Origin: JAEXNA01 sp041676625
GTDB lineage: Bacteria > Vulcanimicrobiota > Xenobia > Xenobiales > JADMJV01
Reading direction: 5' to 3'
Length of the DNA stretch: 64,000 nucleotides
Assembly: GCA_041676625.1 (NCBI GenBank)
Contig: JBAYRN010000004.1
Span: 1 to 64,000 of the forward strand
The notes beneath the pieces were generated by a model that saw only the letters and a program-made list of their open reading frames with translations, was not told where the DNA came from and searched no databases. The first letter of the stretch is position 1. Each line of letters begins with the position of its first letter. Position numbers and translations under genes: made by a program. Shown in pieces: positions 1-8,026 of the stretch.

Positions 1-51
1 TTTCCACCTCCTGAAGCGAAATTTTCCTCAAATAGGTCCACTATTCCACAG

Positions 52-86
52 AAAATTCCACTCCAGGAGGAGAAAAATGTCCTGCG
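52..86 (+). repeat. Dispersed 35-37 bp repeat, copy 1
   Basis: The stretch contains AATTCCACTCC, then AGGAGGAG, then AAAAATGTCCTGCG. It closely matches 58645-58680, which has AATGTCCAATTCC, GGAGGACC and AAAATGTCCTTCG. The hexamer ATGTCC recurs at about 77, 113 and 161. Repeated short motifs of this kind resemble the multi-repeat ends of IS21-type elements, but no transposase gene is present. The short frame opened by the ATG ends within 15 codons and is unlikely to be a gene. Confidence 0.35.
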
Positions 87-193
87 TTTGGCTCGGAATG
101 CCAAATGTCCACAGGCCCTAATTTTGTGTCCTACAGGATTTCGGTGAGTAGTCTCACGAATGTCCCGTCCTTATTCTCTGAGAGCGGTTGCGT

Positions 194-3172
194 ATGGGTT
201 GTGGGAAAAGGTTAATAAGAGACTCCCAAAGAGGTTTCTTACTGCCGCTCGCCCTGGTGTTTCTGGGCATTTTGTTGTTACTACTTCTGAATCTCACGTA
301 TCAGGGTCGAACCAATGACCAGATCTATCTCAGGGAGCAACTCCATCTCCAAAATGAAGTTTTGAGCTTCCGCACTCAGAACAACCTGGGCCACCAACTG
401 GCCGATCCAAACGCCCCACACAACGACAAGGCCAATCTCGACAAGAATTTCTCTGATAGCCACGAGAGGGCTCGCCTGGACGTTTCATGGAAAACCGGGG
501 AATCGGTGCACCGTCCGGTTAGAGTGGCCTGGGCCAGTTTCACGAACCTGTTCAAGACGCCCCAGGAGCGGCCGCTGGCTTCTTACAATACGGTCGACAC
601 GGGGCCCGGCCTTCCCCCCGATCACACCCTGGTGCGGATGCACTCAGGCTCGGGTAGGAACAAAATGGTGGCCTACAGCGCCGGTTTTCCATACGGCGCC
701 TACGCTCCTCACGGCGAGGTCTATTTGACCAAAGCCGTGTCCTGGGAAAACCCTTCCCTGGAGGTCCACGAGACGGCCCCAAAGGCCAAGCGGTACACCG
801 GGCTGCCGGTGGACATTATCGCCCAGGGGGAGATCCGGATCGAGGAGCTTTACCCGGTGGGACGGGCCTATAGCAGCTCTGGACCTGTGATATTGCCTCT
901 CAAGTCCGGCGGGATCGGATTCACCGGGGAGAACCCGGCGGAGAGTTATAGCAACGATTTGCGCAGCCAGATCAACACCCAGTTCAAGGAGATCGCCCGG
1001 GACCAGATCGACAAAACACACCTTTTCGACGATTCGGTCCTGTCGGTTGCTAAACTCGCTCAGGTCTTCCGGGGTGAGGCCGACTTTCGCTCGATCATCG
1101 GGGTGGGCCAGGCTTATGACGTACCGTTTTTTCCTTTCCCCAGTATTCAGAACGATATCCTCTTGATCGTTTTTGCTCTGCACCATCCCTGGCCGGTGGA
1201 CTTTTCTGGACAGCCTCATCAAAAGGAACTGAGCGAAGAACTGGCTGAGCTCATGGAAGAGATTAAAGAACTGGATGAGGAGAAAGAAAAGCTAGAGATC
1301 GAGTTGGAAGGTCTCGATCCGGAGGAAGAAAAGAGCGAGTACGACAAGGTCCGCTCCGAGCTGAGAGAGGTAAAAGACAAGCTCAACAACCGCCACACCC
1401 GGGATAAAGAGATCAAAGAAGAGCTGGCGGCCACGGCCAAAGACATCGCCAATCAGAGCACGGTGGCGGAAGTCCCGACCAACGCTCAGGAGGAAGGCGA
1501 GGCTGTCACCAAGGGCTGGTCTTACTTTCGAATCGCCGGGCAACTGGCCAAGATCGTGGGCGCCCTGATCGACGGCAAGGATCCCCTGTCCGGATTTTTT
1601 GAGAACACCCGAGTGATCAATCTGGGTGATCAGGACCCCAAATTTTCCTGGCAAAAGGGTGGTATCCAGATGACCGGTACCCTCACCGTGCCGCGGGGTC
1701 GAACTCTGCGATTTACCAAAGACTTCACTATTCGGGGGGACCTCTGGCTGCAGCGAGGTTCGACCTTTCATCTCAAAGGCTCCCACCTGCACCTGGAAGA
1801 GCCCGGGGAATGGAGGGACCACCTGGGGAGCAAGGTGGATTCCACCAACTTTTCGGCCTTTCCTAAAGGACGAATTATCATGGAGCCGGGCTCAACCTTG
1901 CTGGTAGAGGGAGACCTCAAGGTGGACGGGGGCACCTTTGAACTCGGCTCGGTGTTGTTGGTGAGCGGGTTAGAGGCAACCAGAGCCATCGACCAGGCCA
2001 TTCTGGTACAGGGGAAGGTGGAGATCGCCCACGGGATTCATCCTGGCATGGGAGTGGACGACCTGATTCGGGCGCTGGCCAAAGAGAATAATAATCTTAA
2101 GGGCTTTGTGGATGATTTTTACAATCCATTGATGGTAGAAGGATTCCCTTTCATTGCCAAGTTTCCGGAAGTGGGGCCCTGGCAACGGAGAAAATGCTGG
2201 TTTGCAGAGTACGCCACCACCTTCGAGGTTTTTCCGGAAGCGGGGCCCTTCGCCGGTCCCTGGCCCATCCCGCTGCCTTATCCCAACTGTATGAGAAAGG
2301 TGTTTAAGTACGTCAGTCTGGCCTACTCGGTGGAGCTGAACTTCACCACCGGTGAAAACCTCTACACCCAGTCACCTCTCTGGGTTTTCGGCCGTGGCAT
2401 GGTGCCGGTGATGACCAAAACGGATCCGGACCTGGTGGCCAGTTCCTTTGCTTCGATCAAGTGGGAGAAGTTTGTTCTGGGCTCTCTGGAGAAGCAGGGT
2501 GAGAAGTTTATCAAAGAGACGCTTCCAGAACTCCTGGGGGCGGTGATTCAGACCGTGATCCAGGAACTCATCGAGGGAGTGATCCGGGAGCTCATCCCCT
2601 TTGTTCCGCCCAAGTGTGGAGGTGGAAAAGCCGAGGAGAGCGCCGAGGAGAAGATCACCGAGCAGCTCAAGGAAAAGGCCAAAGAGATCCTCAAGGATGC
2701 CTTGAAGGATGCCGGGAAAAACCTGTTTTTCGGCTTTCGGCAAGCCGTTCTCGAGATTCGCCAGAAGGTCTACTCGCATATGAACGATGAGTCCCACCCC
2801 CAAACGATCATCCGCGAGTTGCCCGGGGTGTTGCTCTACTCAGGAGACACCATGCGCATCGGAAGTAAAGAAGCCAGGGTTGCATCGGGGATGTTTTTTT
2901 CCGAAGGCGATATGCGAATCGACGCCGACTACACGGTGGGCTGCCTGCTCAGCGGTCAAGGCCAGATCCGGGCCGAAGCGCTCTACCACTTTCCCTACTA
3001 CAGCAGAGCTTCACTCTACAATCCTCGTAAGCCGGGAGAATACAATCTGAAGTTCATCGACGAGTTCTTCAATTCGGCGCTTCAAGTGGCCGTGCCTGAC
3101 CCCCAAAAGAATACCGCCCTGGATGTGGGGCGCACGATGTATCACGTCACGGCCACTGGGTGGAACCGATGA
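194..3172 (+). CDS. Giant pilin-like protein with beta-rich body
   Basis: A 992-residue protein with a short basic N-terminus followed by a hydrophobic helix (about residues 12-33, after the motif QRGFLLP), the arrangement of PilX-type minor pilins, though without the usual Glu at +5. Residues about 343-417 form a strongly charged coiled coil. Residues about 470-600 and 865-930 are rich in alternating short beta strands (MTGTLTVPRG, FTIRGDLWLQRG, LLVEGDLKVDGG), which suggests a beta-helix like those of bactofilins. A second amphipathic Lys/Glu helix lies near residues 806-843. It is far longer than normal minor pilins. I chose ATG at 194 because GAGAG lies 9 bases upstream; an in-frame TTG at 188 is the alternative. 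It overlaps the next prepilin gene by ATGA, so the three genes form an operon. The role in a pilus or envelope fibre is inferred; no close family was recognised. Confidence 0.75.
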   Translation: MGCGKRLIRDSQRGFLLPLALVFLGILLLLLLNLTYQGRTNDQIYLREQLHLQNEVLSFRTQNNLGHQLADPNAPHNDKANLDKNFSDSHERARLDVSWKTGESVHRPVRVAWASFTNLFKTPQERPLASYNTVDTGPGLPPDHTLVRMHSGSGRNKMVAYSAGFPYGAYAPHGEVYLTKAVSWENPSLEVHETAPKAKRYTGLPVDIIAQGEIRIEELYPVGRAYSSSGPVILPLKSGGIGFTGENPAESYSNDLRSQINTQFKEIARDQIDKTHLFDDSVLSVAKLAQVFRGEADFRSIIGVGQAYDVPFFPFPSIQNDILLIVFALHHPWPVDFSGQPHQKELSEELAELMEEIKELDEEKEKLEIELEGLDPEEEKSEYDKVRSELREVKDKLNNRHTRDKEIKEELAATAKDIANQSTVAEVPTNAQEEGEAVTKGWSYFRIAGQLAKIVGALIDGKDPLSGFFENTRVINLGDQDPKFSWQKGGIQMTGTLTVPRGRTLRFTKDFTIRGDLWLQRGSTFHLKGSHLHLEEPGEWRDHLGSKVDSTNFSAFPKGRIIMEPGSTLLVEGDLKVDGGTFELGSVLLVSGLEATRAIDQAILVQGKVEIAHGIHPGMGVDDLIRALAKENNNLKGFVDDFYNPLMVEGFPFIAKFPEVGPWQRRKCWFAEYATTFEVFPEAGPFAGPWPIPLPYPNCMRKVFKYVSLAYSVELNFTTGENLYTQSPLWVFGRGMVPVMTKTDPDLVASSFASIKWEKFVLGSLEKQGEKFIKETLPELLGAVIQTVIQELIEGVIRELIPFVPPKCGGGKAEESAEEKITEQLKEKAKEILKDALKDAGKNLFFGFRQAVLEIRQKVYSHMNDESHPQTIIRELPGVLLYSGDTMRIGSKEARVASGMFFSEGDMRIDADYTVGCLLSGQGQIRAEALYHFPYYSRASLYNPRKPGEYNLKFIDEFFNSALQVAVPDPQKNTALDVGRTMYHVTATGWNR

Positions 3173-3621
3173 AGCGCGGGTTTTCACTGGCCGAAGTGAT
3201 CTGCGCCGTAGCCGTGCTGGTGGTTGGATTGCTGGTTGTGGTCACCAGTTTCTCCCTGCAGTTGCGCCACGCTACCCAGACCCGGGAGCGACAGTTGGCT
3301 GTGCAACTTGCAGAAAATCTGCTGGAAGAGATCACCGCTCATCGTTATGGTCGCCCTAAACCAGAGTCCTGGGGCCGTCCCGATAAGCCGGGCGAGTTCG
3401 ATTACTTCGTGGTGATCGATGGCCGAAAGGTGCAGGCCCATTACAGCTTTTACGTGACCGGTGGGGAGCGTTCGAACGGGAGCTTTTTCGGCAAGGGAAA
3501 GGATGCCACCGATGAGTTGAAGGTGGTGGTCCAGTGGCGTGAACCAGAGGGTGATGATCGATGGGAAGAGCGAACGCTCGAGTTTGAGGTTCCGGTGTGG
3601 AGGCAAGCCGATGTTCGATAA
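3169..3621 (+). CDS. Prepilin-like protein, PilV type
   Basis: A 150-residue prepilin. The N-terminus MKRG/FSLAEVICAV is a class III signal: Gly at -1, Phe at +1 and Glu at +5 before a hydrophobic helix, for cleavage and N-methylation by a prepilin peptidase (family knowledge). After the helix, a segment rich in Gln, Leu, Ala and Glu (RQLAVQLAENLLEEI) matches PilV/GspI-like minor pilins. The ATG at 3169 overlaps the stop of the upstream gene by four bases, which supports this start over a GTG at 3160. The gene overlaps the next prepilin by 11 bases, so translation of the three is probably coupled. It is likely a minor pseudopilin of the inner-membrane initiation complex; the assembly system itself is not in the window. 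Confidence 0.8.
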   Translation: MKRGFSLAEVICAVAVLVVGLLVVVTSFSLQLRHATQTRERQLAVQLAENLLEEITAHRYGRPKPESWGRPDKPGEFDYFVVIDGRKVQAHYSFYVTGGERSNGSFFGKGKDATDELKVVVQWREPEGDDRWEERTLEFEVPVWRQADVR

Positions 3622-4339
3622 GCGGGGTTATTCTCTGGTCGAGATCTTACTGGCTTCTACCATGGCGTTGGTGGTTCTGGCTGCGGTAGTTTCCGTCTAT
3701 CTGTCCGGACTCGGTATTCAGCGGGCCGCCCGGGAGTCGTACTACATTAGTCAAAACGCCAGTCTGGCCCTCACCCAGATAAGCTCGGATTTTCAGATGA
3801 CCGCTCTCCATAGCGTGAAAGTCTGGCCCGACGGGGTCTCCATGCTGAGTCCGGTGGATATGGGCTCGAACAAGGGGTTCGAACTCACCCCTTTTGGTGG
3901 ACCCGCCTGGAAAAAAAACGTGCATTACAAGATCCAGCGGGCCACCGGCAAGACCAGCGACCTGGTGCGCTGGGAAACGCCTGTAGCGGATCCGCTGTTG
4001 CCTCCATCCATTACCAACCCCGGTCTTCCCGATGCCGGAGGGCGGGCTCTGCTCAACGGTCTACTTTCCCCCGGCCAGGCCATCAAGCCGCGGGCCGACG
4101 GGGTTTATGAACTGGCCCCGGACAAAGACTCAGAGGGTGGGTTTCAGGTGAAGTTTGTACGCAACGACGGCACCTTTTCCACCGACAATCCGGCGGCCTT
4201 CAGCGACCACGAGCGGCCCCACTGGACAGCCGGAAACACCAACCTCATCGAGGTACGCCTGACCGTCCTCACGCTGCCTTCGGACTCCAAGGTCAACTGC
4301 CTGGAAATGGTAAAACGATACTACCCGCGACACCCTTGA
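3611..4339 (+). CDS. Prepilin-like protein, PilW type
   Basis: A 242-residue prepilin whose N-terminus MFDKRG/YSLVEILLAST has Gly at -1, a Tyr at +1, Glu at +5 and a hydrophobic helix. The globular part is long and lacks clear disulfide cysteines, and the conserved stretch ALTQISSDFQM resembles the helix of PilW/GspJ proteins. An earlier in-frame ATG at 3539 would add 24 residues before the signal and lies inside the upstream gene, so ATG 3611 is preferred. It is the last gene of the 194-4339 operon, which resembles a minor-pilin set (PilX-, PilV- and PilW-like). The target pilus is unknown. Confidence 0.8.
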   Translation: MFDKRGYSLVEILLASTMALVVLAAVVSVYLSGLGIQRAARESYYISQNASLALTQISSDFQMTALHSVKVWPDGVSMLSPVDMGSNKGFELTPFGGPAWKKNVHYKIQRATGKTSDLVRWETPVADPLLPPSITNPGLPDAGGRALLNGLLSPGQAIKPRADGVYELAPDKDSEGGFQVKFVRNDGTFSTDNPAAFSDHERPHWTAGNTNLIEVRLTVLTLPSDSKVNCLEMVKRYYPRHP

Positions 4340-4419
4340 TCAGGAGCGGCCGATCGGTTGTGCTCCTTAAAAATTTGACCTAAGTCAATTCCCGCTGCTC
4401 CCACCGATGCTAGTATCAG

Positions 4420-4573
4420 GATAACGGAAAGCCACCGAAGACGATCAAAGCACAACAATCCGGTGCCGAGTTCATACCGGCAGCCAAGGGTGCAAGCCCA
4501 ATCATCACTCGTCGTATCTTCGGGACTCCGAATACGAACGGCACTCGTAGCCACTGCGAGTGCCGTTGGCTTT
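4420..4573 (+). ncRNA. Candidate structured RNA downstream of the pilin operon
   Basis: An extended -10-like box (TGCTAGTAT, 4408-4416) precedes a stretch with several stacked hairpins. One is CCGGT/ACCGG around 4461-4481. Another is CGTAT..TCGG/CCGAATACG around 4513-4536 with a two-base bulge. The last is a perfect 11-bp hairpin at 4537-4567 followed by TTTT. The next gene is on the other strand, so this cannot be the leader of a downstream plus-strand gene. It may be a small RNA or the structured 3' end of the pilin mRNA. I could not match it to a known class. Confidence 0.3.
4537..4573 (+). terminator. Perfect 11-bp terminator-like hairpin
   Basis: AACGGCACTCG (4537-4547) and CGAGTGCCGTT (4557-4567) pair perfectly around a 9-base loop, followed by GGCTTTTC. 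This is a plausible Rho-independent terminator for the plus-strand pilin operon or RNA. The T tract is short and slightly displaced. It may also slow transcription from the convergent gene ending at 4583. Confidence 0.65.
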
Positions 4574-4582
4574 TCACCCCCC

Positions 4583-5707
4583 TTAGGGGATTTTTAGTCC
4601 GGGTAAGGGGATGACCCCGATTCCGGGTAAGTTCTTCAAGGTTAGCACCCCATTTTCGACCGTGGTCCCTTCGAAGGGATCGTTGGAGATGAGGAGATTT
4701 CCGTCGAGATCCGCCCAATCAGCGAGCATTGAGACTTGAGAGGCCGCGGAGATGGCGCAGGAGGTCTCGGTCATACAGCCCAGCAAAGTCTTAAGACCCA
4801 GGGCCCGCGCACCGGTGAGCATGTTACGGGCTTCGCGTAGGCCGGTGCACTTCATAAGCTTTACCACGATACCGGAGTAGACGCCCAGGGTACTGCGGAT
4901 GTCGGTCAGGCGCTGGCAGCCTTCGTCGGCCAGGATGGGAAGGGGGCTGCGCTCGGTTAGCCAGGCCAGGTCATCGACCCGCTCTTTGGGTAAAGGCTGC
5001 TCCACAAAGAGGCAGCCCTGCTCCTGCAGCCAGTGGATGGTGTCCAGGGCCTCCTCGCGATCGCTCCAACCTTGATTGGGATCGGCCGTGAAGGGGACGT
5101 TGGTAACACTTCTGACCGCTTCCACGATCTCCCGATCAGTGCCCCGACCCATTTTTATCTTGAGGACCTTGAAGCCGGCTGCCTCACGGGTCTTATCCTT
5201 GACCACCTCCGGTTCATCGATGCCAATGGTAAACGAGGTGCGGGGTGCCCTGGAGCCGTCGTAGCCCCACAGCGTGTGGATGGGATACCCCAGCAACTTT
5301 CCAACCAGGTCGTGAAGAGCGATATCCACGGAGGCTTTGGCAGCAGTATTCCCCGCCATCAGGCCATCCACGTAAGTCAAAATCTCTTCCAGGGCCAGTG
5401 GATCTGAAAAAGGTGAGAGATCGACCTTGGAGAGGAAGGCGGCCACGCTCTCTTGAGACTCTCCCAGGTAAGGAGGCATGGCGGCCTCTCCGAAACCCGA
5501 AATGCCATCGTACTCCACCTGCGTCAGCATGGCGGGAGTGGTGGTTCGGGAGGTGGTGGAGAGGGTGAAGGCGTGTCTGAGATTCAGGGTATAGGGCTTA
5601 AAGCTCAGTTTGAGCCTCTTACCCAAAGCTCGGGCAGGTCTTGCTCCGGCTCCCAGAGCCAGGCCCGCCCCCAGGAGTGACCACTGCAGAAAGGTTCGTC
5701 GATTCAT
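4583..5707 (-). CDS. Dipeptide epimerase (enolase superfamily), Tat-exported
   Basis: A 374-residue enolase-superfamily protein of the muconate-lactonizing/dipeptide epimerase group. Visible catalytic residues are the KxK pair (Lys183 and Lys185, in KIKMG), the metal ligands Asp209 (TADPNQGW), Glu236 (FVEQPL) and Asp261 (LADEGC), and the opposing lysine Lys283 (VVKLMK). This set fits L-Ala-D/L-Glu epimerases, which recycle murein peptides. The N-terminus from ATG 5707 is a twin-arginine signal, RRTFLQWSLLGAG followed by ARPARA. A longer frame to 5815 lacks sense as a signal peptide and would overlap the next gene. Export is unusual because classical YcjG/YkfB-type enzymes are cytoplasmic, so it may act on periplasmic murein peptides. 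Substrate specificity cannot be fixed from the sequence. Confidence 0.85.
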   Translation of the reverse strand: MNRRTFLQWSLLGAGLALGAGARPARALGKRLKLSFKPYTLNLRHAFTLSTTSRTTTPAMLTQVEYDGISGFGEAAMPPYLGESQESVAAFLSKVDLSPFSDPLALEEILTYVDGLMAGNTAAKASVDIALHDLVGKLLGYPIHTLWGYDGSRAPRTSFTIGIDEPEVVKDKTREAAGFKVLKIKMGRGTDREIVEAVRSVTNVPFTADPNQGWSDREEALDTIHWLQEQGCLFVEQPLPKERVDDLAWLTERSPLPILADEGCQRLTDIRSTLGVYSGIVVKLMKCTGLREARNMLTGARALGLKTLLGCMTETSCAISAASQVSMLADWADLDGNLLISNDPFEGTTVENGVLTLKNLPGIGVIPLPGLKIP

Positions 5708-5804
5708 GGCCCGACTTTCGGGTTCTTGGCAACCGCTCCTTGCCTTGAGGATCAAATGATCCAGATCAGGTTGCGAAGAGGTTCTTTGGGGGTATGGTAG
5801 GGCC

Positions 5805-6677
5805 ATGATAAACAAGATCCTCGTACCCCTTGATGGTTCGAAGCTTTCAGAACGGATTTTTCCCTTACTTCGCTTGCTGGCCCCCGGGTGCTCTCCCTCC
5901 CTTGAGATCGACCTGGTCCGCTGCTACGAGCCTCCGGGGCTTTACTATCCCTTCCCCGAAGTGGCTAATCTGCTCAATGACGTGCTCACCGACGATGTCC
6001 AACTCAAGGTGGCGACCGAGTATCTGGAGCAGAAGAAGGCTGAGCTTTCCGAGTTTAAGGTCAACACCCGGGTCCTTTCGGGCAAACCATCGGTGGAGAT
6101 CTTGGAGGCCGGTGCCGAAGCCGACCTGATCTTGATGGCCAGCCTCGGACACGGTGGTTTGGGGCGCTGGCTCCTGGGGAGTACAACGGTGAAGGTGACC
6201 CGGGGAGCTACCGTGCCGGTGCTGGTGGTGGGAGCCAAAACTTTGGAAATCGAGACTCCAAGCAAAACTGCGATCAAGCGTATTGTGGTCGGACTGGACG
6301 GCTCCGAACCCGCCGAGCAGGCTCTCCTGCAGGCTGCTGATCTGGCTCGCAACCTGGGGGCCGAACTGTACCTCTATCAGGCCGTGAGCAGGCTATCCTT
6401 TTACAGCGAAGAGTTTCCCCAGATCTTGGAGAGAGAGTTGGAGATCGCTGAGGAATACCTGAAAGCCCTGGCTCGGGAACTCGGCGACCTTTCGGTTTCG
6501 GTCCTGGTCCGTGATGTGGGGGACTCTCTGGAGATTGCCGAGTACGCCGAAGAGGTCGAAGCGGATCTGCTGGTTTTAGGAAGCCACGGAAAGGGAGGAG
6601 TGGCCCGCTGGGTGCTGGGTAGTCAAACCGAGATCGCTCTCCAAGAAGCCTCCTGTCCAGTGTTGATCACGCGTTAG
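5805..6677 (+). CDS. Tandem universal stress protein (UspA x2)
   Basis: A 290-residue protein with two Usp domains (about 1-142 and 157-290). Each begins with a beta strand and the aspartate of VPLDGS or VGLDGSEP. Each ends with the ATP-binding loop pattern G-2x-G-9x-G-S/T (GHGGLGRWLLGST; GSHGKGGVARWVLGS). Tandem Usp proteins bind ATP and act in stress or dormancy responses (family knowledge). It diverges from the epimerase gene, with 97 bases between the two starts; AGGGCC lies just before the ATG. It is followed after 54 bases by an FHA gene on the same strand. Two further Usp domains occur fused to the antiporter at 12063-14207. Confidence 0.9.
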   Translation: MINKILVPLDGSKLSERIFPLLRLLAPGCSPSLEIDLVRCYEPPGLYYPFPEVANLLNDVLTDDVQLKVATEYLEQKKAELSEFKVNTRVLSGKPSVEILEAGAEADLILMASLGHGGLGRWLLGSTTVKVTRGATVPVLVVGAKTLEIETPSKTAIKRIVVGLDGSEPAEQALLQAADLARNLGAELYLYQAVSRLSFYSEEFPQILERELEIAEEYLKALARELGDLSVSVLVRDVGDSLEIAEYAEEVEADLLVLGSHGKGGVARWVLGSQTEIALQEASCPVLITR

Positions 6678-6731
6678 GACTTGCACAGGAGTGGGGGAGG
6701 TAACCTTTCTTCGTCGGCGTAGCACCCTCTT

Positions 6732-7574
6732 ATGACCTGGCATTCCGGCTTACAGTTTCGAGTGATCGACGGCCCCGACACAGACGACATCCGGCCTCTC
6801 GATGCCGAACGGATGATGATCGGCAGGCAACGGGGGCCGGGCCACCAGGCAGAAGGCTGGTTTTTGCTCTCGGACAAAGCCATCTCTCGCCGGCACGCTG
6901 AAGTCGTTTGGAACGAAGTGAGTGAGCGATACACCGTTTATCATCGCTCTACCACCAATTTTACCTGGGTCAACGACGAACCCCTGTCCGAACACGCGAT
7001 CTTGAGCCCCGGCGACCGCGTGCGAATGGGAAAGACCACCTTCGTCCTGGAGCCAGCTCAGGAGATGGAGAAATCCTTGACTCCGGAGGGTCCACGAAAC
7101 GAAGAGATCACCGAGCGGATCTCCCAGGGTGTCCTGCGAAATATCTCTCTGCGCCAAAACCAGCCCCTCTCCATGGTTGTAAGAAATGGGGCTGACACTG
7201 GCCGCTCTGAAGTACTGGAAGGCTTTTTTCTTACCATTGGACGAGGCAATTTACAGGCCGATGCTCTGGCCAACGACAAGTCGGGATTAAAATTCGACCA
7301 GATGGTGGAACTGACCGATCCCGGCGTACTGCCCAACCATCTGGTGCTCAAATGGGATGACATCAACGCCCGGTTTTCCATCTGGAAAAGCCCTGACTCA
7401 GCTCCCGTCACCATCCGCAGAGAGGCCGACGAATTCCTCTGGATGACGCAACTGGGAGACCGTTTCGGATACGTCAGAGAAGGAGACTTCCTGAGCTTTG
7501 GTGAGACCACCATCGAACTCTTCGACCCGCTGAAGCAGCAGGAGAGTTCTTCGGTTCGCTCCGTATCGTTATAG
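6732..7574 (+). CDS. Double FHA-domain protein
   Basis: A 280-residue cytoplasmic protein without membrane segments. Residues about 8-110 form an FHA domain with the phosphothreonine-binding signatures IGRQ, SRRHAEV and WVND. A second, weaker FHA-like region (about 150-270) has LTIGRG and NHLVL but lacks the SxxH core. It shares the pattern HRSxTNxT(x)xN with the FHA protein at 62368-63792, so the two are probably paralogues. A receptor Ser/Thr kinase lies nearby at 8027, a likely source of phosphothreonine ligands (inference). Its stop codon sits inside a 13-bp hairpin. Confidence 0.8.
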   Translation: MTWHSGLQFRVIDGPDTDDIRPLDAERMMIGRQRGPGHQAEGWFLLSDKAISRRHAEVVWNEVSERYTVYHRSTTNFTWVNDEPLSEHAILSPGDRVRMGKTTFVLEPAQEMEKSLTPEGPRNEEITERISQGVLRNISLRQNQPLSMVVRNGADTGRSEVLEGFFLTIGRGNLQADALANDKSGLKFDQMVELTDPGVLPNHLVLKWDDINARFSIWKSPDSAPVTIRREADEFLWMTQLGDRFGYVREGDFLSFGETTIELFDPLKQQESSSVRSVSL

Positions 7575-7606
7575 GAGCGTGTCCGACTACTCCGACACGC
7601 TCCTAT
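7571..7606. terminator. Bidirectional hairpin between convergent genes
   Basis: ATAGGAGCGTGTC (7571-7583) and GACACGCTCCTAT (7594-7606) form a perfect 13-bp stem with a 10-base loop. Both the stop codon of the FHA gene and that of the convergent zinc-ribbon gene lie within the stem. No T tract follows on either side, so termination efficiency is uncertain; mRNA 3'-end protection is an alternative role. Confidence 0.6.
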
Positions 7607-7953
7607 AGAGCTTCGAAACCCCGGCGGGCCTTCAGAGAGACGAACCCGGCGAGTACTCCCAGGGCGATAAGGGAGGCCCCAATTCCCTGTAGAAGTCCCT
7701 CGGAAGTGAAGACCAGAAACCCCCCACCTGCCAAAAGAAAGAGCAGCGCCATGACGGCTGATAGCTGAAACTGCTTCTTGAGAGAAGCCTTTCGCAGTTG
7801 GAGTTCTTCCGTTTGCTTCTTGATGGCTTGAACTTCTTCCAGCATGGCCGATTCGTTCATGAAGATAGTGGCTTCATCGAGTTCTTGTCCACAATGCCGA
7901 CACTTCTGGGCCATCTCCAGGACAGGTTCGTTGCAGTAAGGGCAAGGGTTCAT
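7603..7953 (-). CDS. Zinc-ribbon membrane protein
   Basis: A 116-residue protein. Residues 1-25 carry a zinc ribbon with two CxxC knuckles (CPYCNEP and CRHCGQ). A charged coiled-coil segment follows (about 37-60), then two hydrophobic helices (about 64-80 and 87-105) and a short basic tail. The topology suggests a small inner-membrane protein with a cytoplasmic metal-binding head. The start is ATG at 7953; a longer frame to 8061 would overlap the kinase gene and lacks conserved features. Function is unknown. It diverges from the kinase gene, with about 70 bases between them. Confidence 0.7.
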   Translation of the reverse strand: MNPCPYCNEPVLEMAQKCRHCGQELDEATIFMNESAMLEEVQAIKKQTEELQLRKASLKKQFQLSAVMALLFLLAGGGFLVFTSEGLLQGIGASLIALGVLAGFVSLKARRGFEAL

Positions 7954-8026
7954 AAGCCAAGCTTCCCGGCGGCCGTTTCCAGTACCTTCCAGGGGAATAG
8001 TCTCGGGGCTTCTAGAAGCTATCCGG

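Noticed and set aside
70..129. Short reading frame after AGGAGGAG (ATG at 77)
   Set aside because: It ends within 15 codons, has no recognisable content, and the start is part of a dispersed DNA repeat.
4420..4573. Resemblance to cyclic-di-GMP, cobalamin or SRP RNA motifs (CCGGTGC, GCCACTG, GCAGCCAAGG)
   Set aside because: Only isolated short matches; the core helices and conserved loops of those RNAs are not present in order, and no suitable downstream gene exists.
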